DNA of 31,421 nt from Avoscillospira sp045530865 (GTDB lineage: Bacteria > Bacillota > Clostridia > Oscillospirales > Oscillospiraceae): the NCBI GenBank assembly GCA_045530865.1, contig JAZSCX010000111.1, forward strand, positions 1-31,421. Reading direction: 5' to 3'. The notes beneath the pieces are model-generated. The model worked only from the letters and a program-made list of their open reading frames with translations, did not search any database and was not told the origin of the DNA. The translations under genes and the position numbers were made by a program. Positions 15,912 through 22,949 of the stretch are shown piece by piece. Each line of letters starts with the position of its first letter. The first letter of the stretch is position 1.

Positions 15912-17492
15912 TCAGATATTCAGCAGATCGCTGTAGACCTGCAGAGCGCCGTCGGTATCGTGGGCCAGCACCTTCTTCGCCAGCACCTTGCCCAGCTGCA
16001 CACCTTCCTGATCGAAGCTGTTCAGATTCCAAACGAAGCCCTGGAACATGACCTTGTTCTCAAAGTGGGCCAGAATGGCGCCCATGGCACCGGGCGTCAG
16101 CTGCTGCCCGATGATGATGCTGGAGGGACGGCCGCCGGCAAAATACTTGTTGCGGTTTTCATCCTCCTTGCCGCAGGCAAAGGCCACGATCTGTGCCGCC
16201 ACGTTGGCGCACAGCTTCTGCTGGCTGGTGCTGCCCTGAATGACCACATCGGAGCCCATCTGGTTGTTTTTAAAGCCCATGAACTGCAGGGGGATGATGT
16301 CCGTGCCCTGATGGAGCAGCTGATAGAAGGAATGCTGACCGTTGGTGCCGGGTTCGCCAAAAATCACGGGACCGGTGACATAATCCACAGGCTCACCGAA
16401 GCGGTTGACGGACTTGCCGTTGGACTCCATATCCAGCTGCTGCAGGTGAGCGGGGAACCGGCTCATGGCCTGAGAGTAAGGGAGCACGGCGGTGGCGGGA
16501 TAGCCCAGCACATTGCGCTCATACACGCCGATCAGGGCATCCAGCATGGCGGCATTCTGCTTCAGATCAGGGTTCTTTGCCATGGCGTCGGCAGTGGCAG
16601 CACCCTGCAGGAACTGCTCGAACACTTCGGGGCCAAAGGCCAGAGACAGCACAGCGCCGCCCACGGCAGAGGTGGAGGAATAGCGGCCTCCGATGTAATC
16701 GTCCATGAAGAAGGCTGCCAGATAACCGGCATTCTTCGCCAGAGGAGAGGTCTCGCTGGTGACAGCGATCATATGCTTGGCAGGATCCAGACCGGCCTTT
16801 TCCAGCGCATCCTTTACAAAGGATTCGTTGGTCAGGGTTTCGAGGGTAGTGCCGGACTTGGAGACCAGGATGAACAGGGAACGGGAGGCATCGATCCGGC
16901 TCAGGACAGCAGCGGCGTCATCGGGATCCACGTTGCTGATGAATTCAGCCTTCATCTTCAGGGTATTATTGGCCTTTGCCCAATTTTCCAGTGCCAGATA
17001 GATGGCGCGGGGGCCCAGATCGCTGCCGCCGATGCCGATCTGCACCACAGTGGTAAAGGGCTCGCCTGCTGCGTTGGTCAGTTCACCGGCATGCACCTTG
17101 TTGGCCAGCTCTGTGACCTTCTTCTGCTGCTCGGCATAGAACTGGCGCTTGTCCACGCCGTCAGCCATGACGGTCTCGCCCAGCTGACCGCGGGTCAGAT
17201 GGTGCAGCACGCGGCGCTTTTCACCGGTGTTGATCACTTCGCCATTGTACAGAGCGGCATATTTCTCCGTCAGCTGTGCTTCCTCCGCCAGCTTTGCCAG
17301 AACTTCGAGAATCTGATCGTTCACGGGACTTGCGCCGTAGTTGAAGTCCAGATCTTCGCCCATGGGCACGCTGTAGCTTCTCACGCGGGCAGCGCCTTCC
17401 TCGCCGGACATGGCAACAGCCAGTGCCACGGGCTGTACCTTCCGCAGTTCTTCATAAGCCGTCAGTGTATCCATGTTTTTCCATGCAATCAT
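15912..17492 (-). CDS. pgi: Glucose-6-phosphate isomerase
   Basis: A 526-residue phosphoglucose isomerase. Signatures are VQIGIGGSDLGPRA, FILVSKSGTTLET (phosphate-binding SKSGTT), GGRYSSTSAVGG and GEPGTNGQHSFYQLLHQG with the conserved EPGTNGQHSF box. It interconverts glucose-6-phosphate and fructose-6-phosphate in glycolysis. A strong AGGAGG precedes the start at 17492. The gene is monocistronic, with its own promoter at 17537-17565 and a terminator. Cytosolic. Nothing unusual is seen. Confidence 0.95.
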   Translation of the reverse strand: MIAWKNMDTLTAYEELRKVQPVALAVAMSGEEGAARVRSYSVPMGEDLDFNYGASPVNDQILEVLAKLAEEAQLTEKYAALYNGEVINTGEKRRVLHHLTRGQLGETVMADGVDKRQFYAEQQKKVTELANKVHAGELTNAAGEPFTTVVQIGIGGSDLGPRAIYLALENWAKANNTLKMKAEFISNVDPDDAAAVLSRIDASRSLFILVSKSGTTLETLTNESFVKDALEKAGLDPAKHMIAVTSETSPLAKNAGYLAAFFMDDYIGGRYSSTSAVGGAVLSLAFGPEVFEQFLQGAATADAMAKNPDLKQNAAMLDALIGVYERNVLGYPATAVLPYSQAMSRFPAHLQQLDMESNGKSVNRFGEPVDYVTGPVIFGEPGTNGQHSFYQLLHQGTDIIPLQFMGFKNNQMGSDVVIQGSTSQQKLCANVAAQIVAFACGKEDENRNKYFAGGRPSSIIIGQQLTPGAMGAILAHFENKVMFQGFVWNLNSFDQEGVQLGKVLAKKVLAHDTDGALQVYSDLLNI

Positions 17493-17536
17493 GTGGATTT
17501 CCTCCTGAAAACGTACTTTTATATTTCTATATATTC

Positions 17537-17565
17537 ATTATACTACCGATTTTTGTAAATAACAA
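17537..17565 (-). promoter_or_regulatory. Promoter of pgi
   Basis: On the minus strand TTGTTA (17560-17565), 17 nt, TATAAT (17537-17542), about 45 nt upstream of the start. A perfect 12-bp palindrome GAAACATGTTTC (17581-17592) lies 15 nt upstream of the -35 and could be an operator. Confidence 0.8.
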
Positions 17566-17601
17566 GTCCGTGTCCGCGGCGAAACATGTTTCATAATGAA
17601 T

Positions 17602-17633
17602 AAAAGCCACTGCCTTTGCAGACAGCGGCTTTT
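17602..17633 (-). terminator. Hairpin after the rhamnosidase remnant
   Basis: AAAAGCCACTG and CAGCGGCTTTT form a stem with one mismatch, A- and T-flanked. It sits just beyond the recognisable end of the decayed alpha-L-rhamnosidase, upstream of the pgi promoter. Confidence 0.6.
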
Positions 17634-17639
17634 GAAACA

Positions 17640-18222
17640 GATGTTGCCGTAAAAATAGCACGTTCCGGGCTGTACGGTGCGTCGTCACCTCATGCGGGAT
17701 CAGCATTTCCGTCGGGCCGTCAAATACGGCAACCGCCTGATCGCAGACGGTCTGCCATGTGCCGTCACAGATCTCACCGTCATAGATCTCCGAAAACCAG
17801 ATCGAACTTTCGCCGCATTTCCATGCTTCATCGGAAAGGATCACTTCCCGGCTGCCGTCGGCATACTCCATTGTGATTCGGGCGGTCATACCCGGCTCCT
17901 GATAGGGCCAGGAGCCGGAACCGGAGTACCAACTTCTGTACCAGCCCTTGCCAACAGTGACGGTCAGTTCGTTTTCTTTCCGCAGCAGCTCAGTGATATC
18001 ATAGGTCTGCACCTGCAGCCGCTTGCGGTAGGTCGTCCAGCGCGGCGCCAGAATAAAACCGCCCACACGTTGGTTATTGAGCATGGCCTCATAGACGCCG
18101 ATGGCGGTCAGCTCCAGTGTGGCCTTGGCAATTTCGCCGGACAGCGTAAAATTTCTAAAAAACACAGGCACTGCCTCGCCAAAATCGGCAGCGGGCTGGA
18201 TCCATTTTGCATTCTAGTTCAT
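17640..18222 (-). pseudogene. Alpha-L-rhamnosidase N-terminal fragment, interrupted by amber codon
   Basis: The minus strand from ATG 18222 reads Met-Asn-TAG and then, in the same frame, NAKWIQPAADFGEAVPVFFRNF, the standard start of an alpha-L-rhamnosidase. About 190 residues follow, matching the N-terminal beta-sandwich (VYEAMLNNQRVG, PRWTTYRKRLQVQTYDITELL, VGKGWYRSWY). Similarity stops after FDGPTEMLIPHE and a terminator-like hairpin follows. The catalytic (alpha/alpha)6 barrel is missing; the full enzyme is usually about 900 residues. Promoter and AGGAGG site are intact, so decay looks fairly recent. The family releases L-rhamnose from glycans, fitting rhaB in this window. The fragment cannot be an active hydrolase. 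Confidence 0.85.
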
Positions 18223-18253
18223 CAGGGCATTCCTCCTGTTGCAGTTTACACAG

Positions 18254-18281
18254 ATTATAGCAAAACCGCTTCTTATGTCAG
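18254..18281 (-). promoter_or_regulatory. Promoter of the rhamnosidase remnant
   Basis: On the minus strand CTGACA (18276-18281), 16 nt, TATAAT (18254-18259), about 32 nt upstream of the ATG. It is well preserved although the gene is broken. Confidence 0.7.
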
Positions 18282-18375
18282 GCCGGTTTTTCCATGAGCG
18301 GTGCAACTTTTTCAGGGAAGTCCAGATAGCTGTCAAGAGATCCAGTGCGTAATACTAATTATAGGGCTTCGGCGC

Positions 18376-18555
18376 CATGCACAACAGAGAACGGGAACAG
18401 GATATTCTGAACATAAGGTTCTGCTCTGCGACAGCAGCAAATTCAGTCTGCGGGCGACCTATGCGCAGTGCCGCCTGCAGGAGGTGGATTACCTGTTCAG
18501 TGAAGACGACTGTGCCCGGGAGTTCTCCTTTCTCAGCAGCGTGAAAGCATTGTAA
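18376..18555 (+). pseudogene. Fragment of a DeoR-family sugar regulator (C-terminus)
   Basis: The plus-strand frame ending at 18555 contains HKVLLCDSSKFSLRATYAQC and LQEVDYLFSEDD. This resembles the end of the DeoR/GlpR effector domain, where a V-x-L-x-D-S-S-K-F segment precedes a valine-aspartate pair. No HTH domain or start is found, and the upstream part (EREQDILNI) is in another frame. It is most simply the tail of a decayed regulator, perhaps of the neighbouring rhamnose genes. The call rests on a short match. Confidence 0.5.
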
Positions 18556-18703
18556 GCACTCTTTTCACAAAACCGTCATTTCTTTGTCATATATTATTTA
18601 CGGATTGTTTCTTTTCAGTTCAGATTTACGCCATATACTTCCAATCAGGGAATTACGACCCAATATATTCCCGATATCCCACAATTGGAAAGGAACACCA
18701 AAA

Positions 18704-19177
18704 ATGAAACACCCAGCACTCTCCGCAAAAACATTCAATATTCTCTGCGTCGTCCTCATGTTGGCACTGGTCATCTGCCAATTTGTGCCCTTCTGGAGTC
18801 TGGACGGGCAAACGGCTTCCATCAGCGGCTATATCTGGTTCCCTGAGGATCACGCGGACTTCACAGCCCATTTTGAACAAACACCCGGCAACGAAGATTT
18901 CAAGGTCGTCAATCTCGTGTTATATAATGTGGTCATCATGCTGGGTGGTTTGGCCAGTGCGGTCTTGTGCATCTGGAAGCCGCATTCCGCATGGCCCGGC
19001 GCGCTCGGTGTGCTTTGCGGACTGGCAGGTACGATTGGCCATACCAGCAAACCTGTGTTCCATCTGGGATCCGGCTGGCAGTTCCATCTGATACTGTCCA
19101 TTTTCGTTCTGCTTGCTGCAGCAGGCAATCTGATCTATCAGTATAAATTACGAAACAAGTCCCATGCTTCCTCTTAA
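18704..19177 (+). CDS. Small four-helix membrane protein, unknown function
   Basis: A 157-residue protein with hydrophobic segments at about 10-30, 70-91, 97-115 and 126-147. Between the first two is a roughly 40-residue, probably extracytoplasmic loop (WSLDGQTASISGYIWFPEDH). The ATG at 18704 is preceded by GGAAAGGAAC; a longer frame upstream would add 40 residues without support. I do not recognise the family. It is followed 19 nt later by a strong terminator and looks monocistronic. Confidence 0.7.
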   Translation: MKHPALSAKTFNILCVVLMLALVICQFVPFWSLDGQTASISGYIWFPEDHADFTAHFEQTPGNEDFKVVNLVLYNVVIMLGGLASAVLCIWKPHSAWPGALGVLCGLAGTIGHTSKPVFHLGSGWQFHLILSIFVLLAAAGNLIYQYKLRNKSHASS

Positions 19178-19195
19178 GCAACCGGTAACTCCACA

Positions 19196-19237
19196 GCAGA
19201 AACCGACCTGTGAAATCTTTCACAGGTCGGTTTCTGC
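19196..19237. terminator. Terminator between the membrane protein and lipoprotein genes
   Basis: GCAGAAACCGACCTGTGAAA and its near-perfect complement form a roughly 19-bp stem with a 4-nt loop between two convergent genes. The T-run is interrupted (GGTTTCTGC). Confidence 0.75.
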
Positions 19238-19253
19238 ATGGATATTGCCGCAC

Positions 19254-19772
19254 TTATCGGCGCATAAGGGTTTTATACTGATCCTTGGTAGACAATGTTC
19301 CCCGATTGAATTCCGCTTCTTCGGTCACCGTCATCAGCAGCTGCACCGCCGATGGATCTTCGGGATCGAGAACCAATGTGCCGACGCCCTGATTCTTCCA
19401 GGAATCCTCCCAATCAAACTGCACGGTATGGTCATCTGCAATGAAAGCATATATCGGCTCTGTCACATATACCGGCGACGAGTTGACGCCCACAAAAGAA
19501 ACCGAAAGCTCGATCGCCTTCGTCTCGTTATCCACATTCAGGATGCTCACGGTGTAGCATGGCCCCTCCACCGTTTCTGTATCGGAATATTTGCCGCAAA
19601 ACACGGTATAATCGACCGGTGTTTCTGTCGGCTGTTCGGTTTCTGCCGTTGCGGGCACCTCTTCCGTTGGAGGGATCTCTGGATCTGTCTGCGGCCCAGT
19701 CTTGCTGGCACAGGAAGCCAGCAAACACAGCAGTACCGCCACCATCAAAATAATCAACCGTTTATTTATCAT
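19254..19772 (-). CDS. Putative lipoprotein
   Basis: A 172-residue protein with a lipoprotein signal peptide: MINKR, a hydrophobic stretch and the lipobox LASC with Cys21. An acidic, Pro/Thr-rich linker (about 25-52) follows, then a roughly 115-residue domain with many beta strands (DYTVFCGKYSDTETVEG, YTVSILNVDNETKAIELSV). Anchored to the outer face of the membrane after lipidation. I do not recognise the domain. An extended -10 (TGTTATAAT) lies upstream at 19894-19902. Confidence 0.75.
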   Translation of the reverse strand: MINKRLIILMVAVLLCLLASCASKTGPQTDPEIPPTEEVPATAETEQPTETPVDYTVFCGKYSDTETVEGPCYTVSILNVDNETKAIELSVSFVGVNSSPVYVTEPIYAFIADDHTVQFDWEDSWKNQGVGTLVLDPEDPSAVQLLMTVTEEAEFNRGTLSTKDQYKTLMRR

Positions 19773-19893
19773 ACAGTCTCCTTTCCATTTTCAGGCAGCC
19801 GAACAGTGCCACACCCCTTGCGGCAGCAATTCTCATAAGACCGCCTACATCCTATTCTCTTTGCCGCCCGGTCATTTTTTCATGATCAGCTGC

Positions 19894-19902
19894 ATTATAA
19901 CA
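19894..19902 (-). promoter_or_regulatory. Extended -10 promoter of the 172-aa lipoprotein gene
   Basis: On the minus strand TGTTATAAT, a perfect TGn-TATAAT, lies about 120 nt upstream of the start. A weak TTACTT is in the -35 position. Confidence 0.5.
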
Positions 19903-19995
19903 CAATCGGCTTTCAAAAGTAAAGAATGCAGTATAATCCTTCCCAATTTACAGATAATAGCATCGGAATTTGTAATTTAAGAGGAGAGGAAATAT

Positions 19996-20067
19996 ATGAA
20001 AGCAACGGGCATTGTCCGCAGAATTGACTCTTCTGTAATAATAGGGGCAAAATTCGACTGTGTTTGA
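19996..20067 (+). pseudogene. Truncated AbrB/SpoVT N-terminus
   Basis: AGAGGAGAGGAAATAT and ATG open MKATGIVRRID, identical over 11 residues to the start of spoVT at 21248, and the nucleotide match extends into the ribosome binding site. After Asp11 the sequence diverges (SSVIIGAKFDCV) and stops at 20067. It is a 5' fragment of an AbrB-family gene joined to unrelated DNA, overlapping the HTH ORF that follows. Confidence 0.75.
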
Positions 20068-20224
20068 CAAGCGTATTAAAGACCTGACCAGAGAAGACCT
20101 GATCCGGCTTTGGGTCGAAGAAGGAAAAAGCGACCGTATGATTGCAGAACAATTTCATACGACTGTGTACAAAGTCAGGCATCGCAGAAAAGAACTGGAA
20201 CTGCGGTTTATAGATAACGATTAA
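20060..20224 (+). CDS. Small HTH-like protein, 54 aa
   Basis: A GTG at 20060 opens 54 residues: LTREDLIRLWVEEGKSDRMI is followed by AEQFHTTVYKVRHRRKELEL. The pattern (helix, SDRMIAEQF, TTVYKVRHRRKEL) is a typical helix-turn-helix with a basic recognition helix. No ATG start is available, and it overlaps the end of the truncated AbrB frame by 8 nt, so it may be expressed by translational coupling or be the tail of a lost gene. A terminator begins directly after its stop codon, which supports a real 3' end. Confidence 0.45.
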   Translation: MFDKRIKDLTREDLIRLWVEEGKSDRMIAEQFHTTVYKVRHRRKELELRFIDND

Positions 20225-20258
20225 AGGAGCACATCATCCTTCGATGTGCTCCTCTCTT
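20225..20258 (+). terminator. Terminator after the 54-aa HTH ORF
   Basis: AGGAGCACATC and GATGTGCTCCT form an 11-bp stem followed by CTCTTTG, immediately after the stop codon. Confidence 0.75.
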
Positions 20259-20267
20259 TGAAATAAA

Positions 20268-20516
20268 TTATTCTCCGAACTGTTCGCGAATTACCTCGTT
20301 ATTTCTTGCATCCATACGAGGTATTTGCTTCATATCTGTTTCATGGATGCTTGTTGTTGCGATATCATCTTTTTCTCCATACTGTGGGAAATTAACCAAC
20401 CAATAACCTCGAACACATTTATCATAACAGATCCAGCCCTGCATACCCTTGTGCACGCCCTCTTTCGCATACTTCTCTTTTTCAACAATTAGTTCAACAA
20501 TATCCAGTTCTTTCAT
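20268..20516 (-). CDS. Candidate immunity protein, DUF4926-like
   Basis: An 82-residue protein. It starts MKELDIVELIVEKEKYAKEG and continues VHKGMQGWICYDKCVRGYWLVNF, the beta-rich SH3-like arrangement seen in DUF4926 proteins (drive, G-x-G-T/W, then Y/V-x-V-x-F). It is acidic with no signal peptide. The ATG at 20516 lies 1 nt beyond the stop codon of the upstream toxin-like gene, whose last codons (GGA GGA) provide the ribosome binding site, so the two are translationally coupled. Position and size fit a cognate immunity protein; family assignment is by pattern only. Confidence 0.65.
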   Translation of the reverse strand: MKELDIVELIVEKEKYAKEGVHKGMQGWICYDKCVRGYWLVNFPQYGEKDDIATTSIHETDMKQIPRMDARNNEVIREQFGE

Positions 20517-20517
20517 A

Positions 20518-21072
20518 TTATTTTCCTCCATATGGTGTATTCAATCGTATTATCCCGTTAGGTTCGACCATCCATCCAGTTACAAACGATACTGTTCCGG
20601 AGCCACTTTTTCTATCCAATTCTATCCGGATGTTAATCCGCTGGCCATTCTCATTCAGCTTTCCCAAAGAATAGTTGCCGGACGAATATTTGTACAACGC
20701 TTGTTGTTCAATTTCTTCCTGCAGCCATTTAGAGTCTGCGGCCGTATACCCCCAACTCTCAAAAGCTTTGTTTTTACCATGCCCGTATTCATGCTTTACA
20801 TCAAATAAATATGGATCAAATTTACTATAGGCACTTTGAGCATCGGCACAATCAATAACTTTCGAATATGATATTGGCATTTTTACGCAATGGCAATACG
20901 GATGCAGCGGGGCCTTGGGACTTAGATTTTTTGCAAACCAACAGCCGTCCAATTCCAAACAGTCCTTACAGTGCGTCTTGCCCTGTGAAATATGTTTCCA
21001 CTTGTTCCACCTTGTCGATGGATCGTCACCAAATTCATTCCCCTTCAAAAAGCCTTTCAAAAAATCATCCAT
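20518..21072 (-). CDS. Putative phage-derived (MuF-type) toxin, DUF6883-like C-terminus
   Basis: A 184-residue protein. Residues 24-68 carry W-K-H, Cys35, Cys38, Cys44 and HPYCHC (His57, Cys60, Cys62). This C-x2-C ... HP-x-C-x-C pattern ends phage Mu gpF-like head morphogenesis domains, after which MuF polymorphic toxins carry their toxin module. Residues 76-184 (KFDPYLFDVKHEYGHGKNKA, then INIRIEL and TVSFVTGWMV) resemble DUF6883, with Lys93/His94 and His98/Lys100 as candidate active residues; a nuclease of the barnase/EndoU/RelE-like type is possible. ATG at 21072 is chosen for GGAGG 9 nt upstream. No phage genes are adjacent. AT-rich compared with its neighbours, suggesting transfer. Confidence 0.65.
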   Translation of the reverse strand: MDDFLKGFLKGNEFGDDPSTRWNKWKHISQGKTHCKDCLELDGCWFAKNLSPKAPLHPYCHCVKMPISYSKVIDCADAQSAYSKFDPYLFDVKHEYGHGKNKAFESWGYTAADSKWLQEEIEQQALYKYSSGNYSLGKLNENGQRINIRIELDRKSGSGTVSFVTGWMVEPNGIIRLNTPYGGK

Positions 21073-21105
21073 GCTTCCTGTCCTCCAATCAGCTTCCACT
21101 CATTC

Positions 21106-21117
21106 GAACTTATGTTC
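21106..21117. promoter_or_regulatory. LexA-type SOS box
   Basis: GAACTTATGTTC matches the Gram-positive LexA/DinR core GAAC-N4-GTTC, within CGAACTTATGTTCT. It begins 7 nt downstream of the -10 of the toxin promoter, across the expected transcription start, where a repressor would block initiation. Confidence 0.6.
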
Positions 21118-21124
21118 TAATATG

Positions 21125-21153
21125 ATTATACTGCATATCTACCTGAATGTCAA
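21125..21153 (-). promoter_or_regulatory. Consensus promoter of the toxin/immunity pair
   Basis: On the minus strand TTGACA (21148-21153), exactly 17 nt, TATAAT (21125-21130): a full match to the SigA consensus. Such a strong promoter would need tight repression, consistent with the LexA-type box just downstream. Confidence 0.85.
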
Positions 21154-21247
21154 TCCCATATGCTGCAAGACAATTCTTCGGGTATAAATCCACTTTTTTG
21201 ACAAACAATAGGCCTTGTGGAAATCAAAGCTACAAGGAGAGAGGATT

Positions 21248-21790
21248 ATGAAAGCAACAGGCATTGTCCGAAGAATTGATGACCTTGGCAGAGTTGTCAT
21301 TCCCAAGGAGATCAGAAGAACTCTCCGCATCCGTGAAGGCGATCCGCTGGAGATCTACACGGAGCGGGATGGCGAGGTCATTTTCAAAAAATACTCCCCC
21401 ATGGGGGATCTGACGGAGCTGGCAGGCCAGATCTGCGAGTCCATTTCCAAGAACACCGGCCACATCGCGGTGATCTGCGATCGGGACAGCGTCATTGCCG
21501 TATCCGGTGCATCCAAGCGGGATCTGATGGATAAGCGGAACTCCGCCGAGCTGGAGCAGCTGATGGAGCAGAGAAAGACCTACCGCTATCAGCCCGGCGA
21601 AAGCAAGATCCGCGTCAGCGACCATGCGGAACGCTATCATCTGGGCGTGGCAACGCCTATTTTGTCTGAAGGCGACCTGATGGGCTGTGTGATGATCCTG
21701 CTGGAAGAAAACGATCCGGCGCTGAACGAACCGGAGCAGAAGCTGGTACAGACCGTGGCAGGCTTTCTGGGCAGACAGATGGAAAACTGA
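21248..21790 (+). CDS. spoVT: Stage V sporulation protein T
   Basis: A 180-residue transcription regulator. The N-terminal AbrB swapped-hairpin DNA-binding domain (MKATGIVRRIDDLGRVVIPK, IRRTLRIREGDPLEIY, residues 1-45) is followed by a GAF-like domain (about 56-178). This is the SpoVT architecture and length (178 in B. subtilis). SpoVT acts late in the forespore under SigG. ATG at 21248 follows AAGGAGAGAGG. It is a single gene ending in a strong terminator. It implies the organism can form spores. A 5' fragment of a similar gene lies at 19996. Confidence 0.93.
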   Translation: MKATGIVRRIDDLGRVVIPKEIRRTLRIREGDPLEIYTERDGEVIFKKYSPMGDLTELAGQICESISKNTGHIAVICDRDSVIAVSGASKRDLMDKRNSAELEQLMEQRKTYRYQPGESKIRVSDHAERYHLGVATPILSEGDLMGCVMILLEENDPALNEPEQKLVQTVAGFLGRQMEN

Positions 21791-21792
21791 CA

Positions 21793-21826
21793 AAAAAGTG
21801 CTGACGGAATAGCCGTCAGCACTTTT
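21793..21826. terminator. Bidirectional terminator between spoVT and the DHHW gene
   Basis: AAAAAGTGCTGACGG and CCGTCAGCACTTTTT form a 14-15 bp stem with a short loop between convergent genes. Confidence 0.9.
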
Positions 21827-21829
21827 TCA

Positions 21830-22936
21830 TCATTGCAGCACACTGGCGCCGTTGATCAGGGTGCTGGAGTAGAGAATCAGCACATCCTGCCCATGGAAAT
21901 CCACAAAGCGATCCAGCATCATGGAGTTCACATAGCGCATATCCACCAGCGTAATACTCTTGTAGGCCGGCAAAAGCAGGGGCGCGATGCTGCTTCCGTA
22001 GGAATCCCGGAAGAGGATCAGTTCCCGATCGGTCTCCGCCAGCGGATTTTCCACATGGAGCACCGCCTGTGCGCCATGAAGGAACACATCGTAGCCGTCC
22101 ATGCCGTCAAACCGCTCCGGCGCATAGACCGGGTGCTCTCCCTGCAGCTCCGGGCCTGTGACCACGGCGTTCTTCGTGACCTCATTTTCCAGATAGACCA
22201 GATCCTCTGCCGGCATAGGCAAGGCAGCTTGACCATAATAGACGCCGTGGAAGCCCGGCAGCACCGTCTGCTCATAGGTATCCACATCCGGCAGCTCCAC
22301 ATCCAGTATCAGTTCCAGATCCTCCAGCACCCACTGCAGCTTTTCCTGCCGCCAATGGGAGTCGGTGGTATAGTAGCTGTCGGAAATCAGGCTGTCGAAC
22401 AGGTTGCGCCGCACATCCATGTCCGTCAGGCCATCCTCCAGCATGGTCATGAGCCGGTCATAATTCATGCGGGGATAGCCATCCAGATAGTACATCTTAT
22501 CCGGCACCACCACGCAGGCCACATTGGAATCCGCAAAAAATTTCTCCTGCAGAGCGTTGAACTTGGAGATAAACATCCCCACCTGCTTTTCATCCAGCGT
22601 GGGCTCCAGCTTTGCCACCGTGTTCTCCTCGGAGAAGGGATCCTTGCCGATGACGATGCCGTTGTTGTCCTTCTGACCCAGAATATAATAGGTCCAGACG
22701 GATTTCAGCGTCCGGAACGCATCCCGGGCCGGGAACTGATCCAGCAGGTAATCCTCCAGCTCGGAGGCATATTCGCCAGAAAGCAGGTTTTCTTTCGTGA
22801 TTTCCGGAACCTGCAGCAGCTTCCGCCGCTCAGATTTGGAGAGTTCGGCATCAGGCAGCAGCAGATGCAGCAGCATTCCGCCCACCAAAAGCAGAGCCAG
22901 CACGGAAACCGTCAGTATTCTCTTGGTTTTTTCCAT
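21830..22936 (-). CDS. DHHW family protein (AlgJ/AlgX-like O-acetylation partner)
   Basis: A 368-residue protein with an N-terminal signal anchor (about 7-27) and a large extracytoplasmic domain. TDSHW (Asp192, His194) is the family's DxHW catalytic motif, and FRDSYGSS (Asp311, Ser312) near the C-terminus supplies a GDS-like serine; together they form a SGNH-type acetyl esterase/transferase site. The gene is 13 nt downstream of an MBOAT acyltransferase gene. The pair resembles AlgI with AlgJ/AlgX: MBOAT carries acetyl groups across the membrane and the DHHW protein transfers them to a polysaccharide. The glycan acceptor is not known. Confidence 0.88.
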   Translation of the reverse strand: MEKTKRILTVSVLALLLVGGMLLHLLLPDAELSKSERRKLLQVPEITKENLLSGEYASELEDYLLDQFPARDAFRTLKSVWTYYILGQKDNNGIVIGKDPFSEENTVAKLEPTLDEKQVGMFISKFNALQEKFFADSNVACVVVPDKMYYLDGYPRMNYDRLMTMLEDGLTDMDVRRNLFDSLISDSYYTTDSHWRQEKLQWVLEDLELILDVELPDVDTYEQTVLPGFHGVYYGQAALPMPAEDLVYLENEVTKNAVVTGPELQGEHPVYAPERFDGMDGYDVFLHGAQAVLHVENPLAETDRELILFRDSYGSSIAPLLLPAYKSITLVDMRYVNSMMLDRFVDFHGQDVLILYSSTLINGASVLQ

Positions 22937-22949
22937 GATCAGCCCTCCT

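Noticed and set aside
18214..18216. Readthrough or recoding of the TAG in the rhamnosidase gene
   Set aside because: The catalytic domain is also missing, so decay is simpler; several other genes end normally at TAG.
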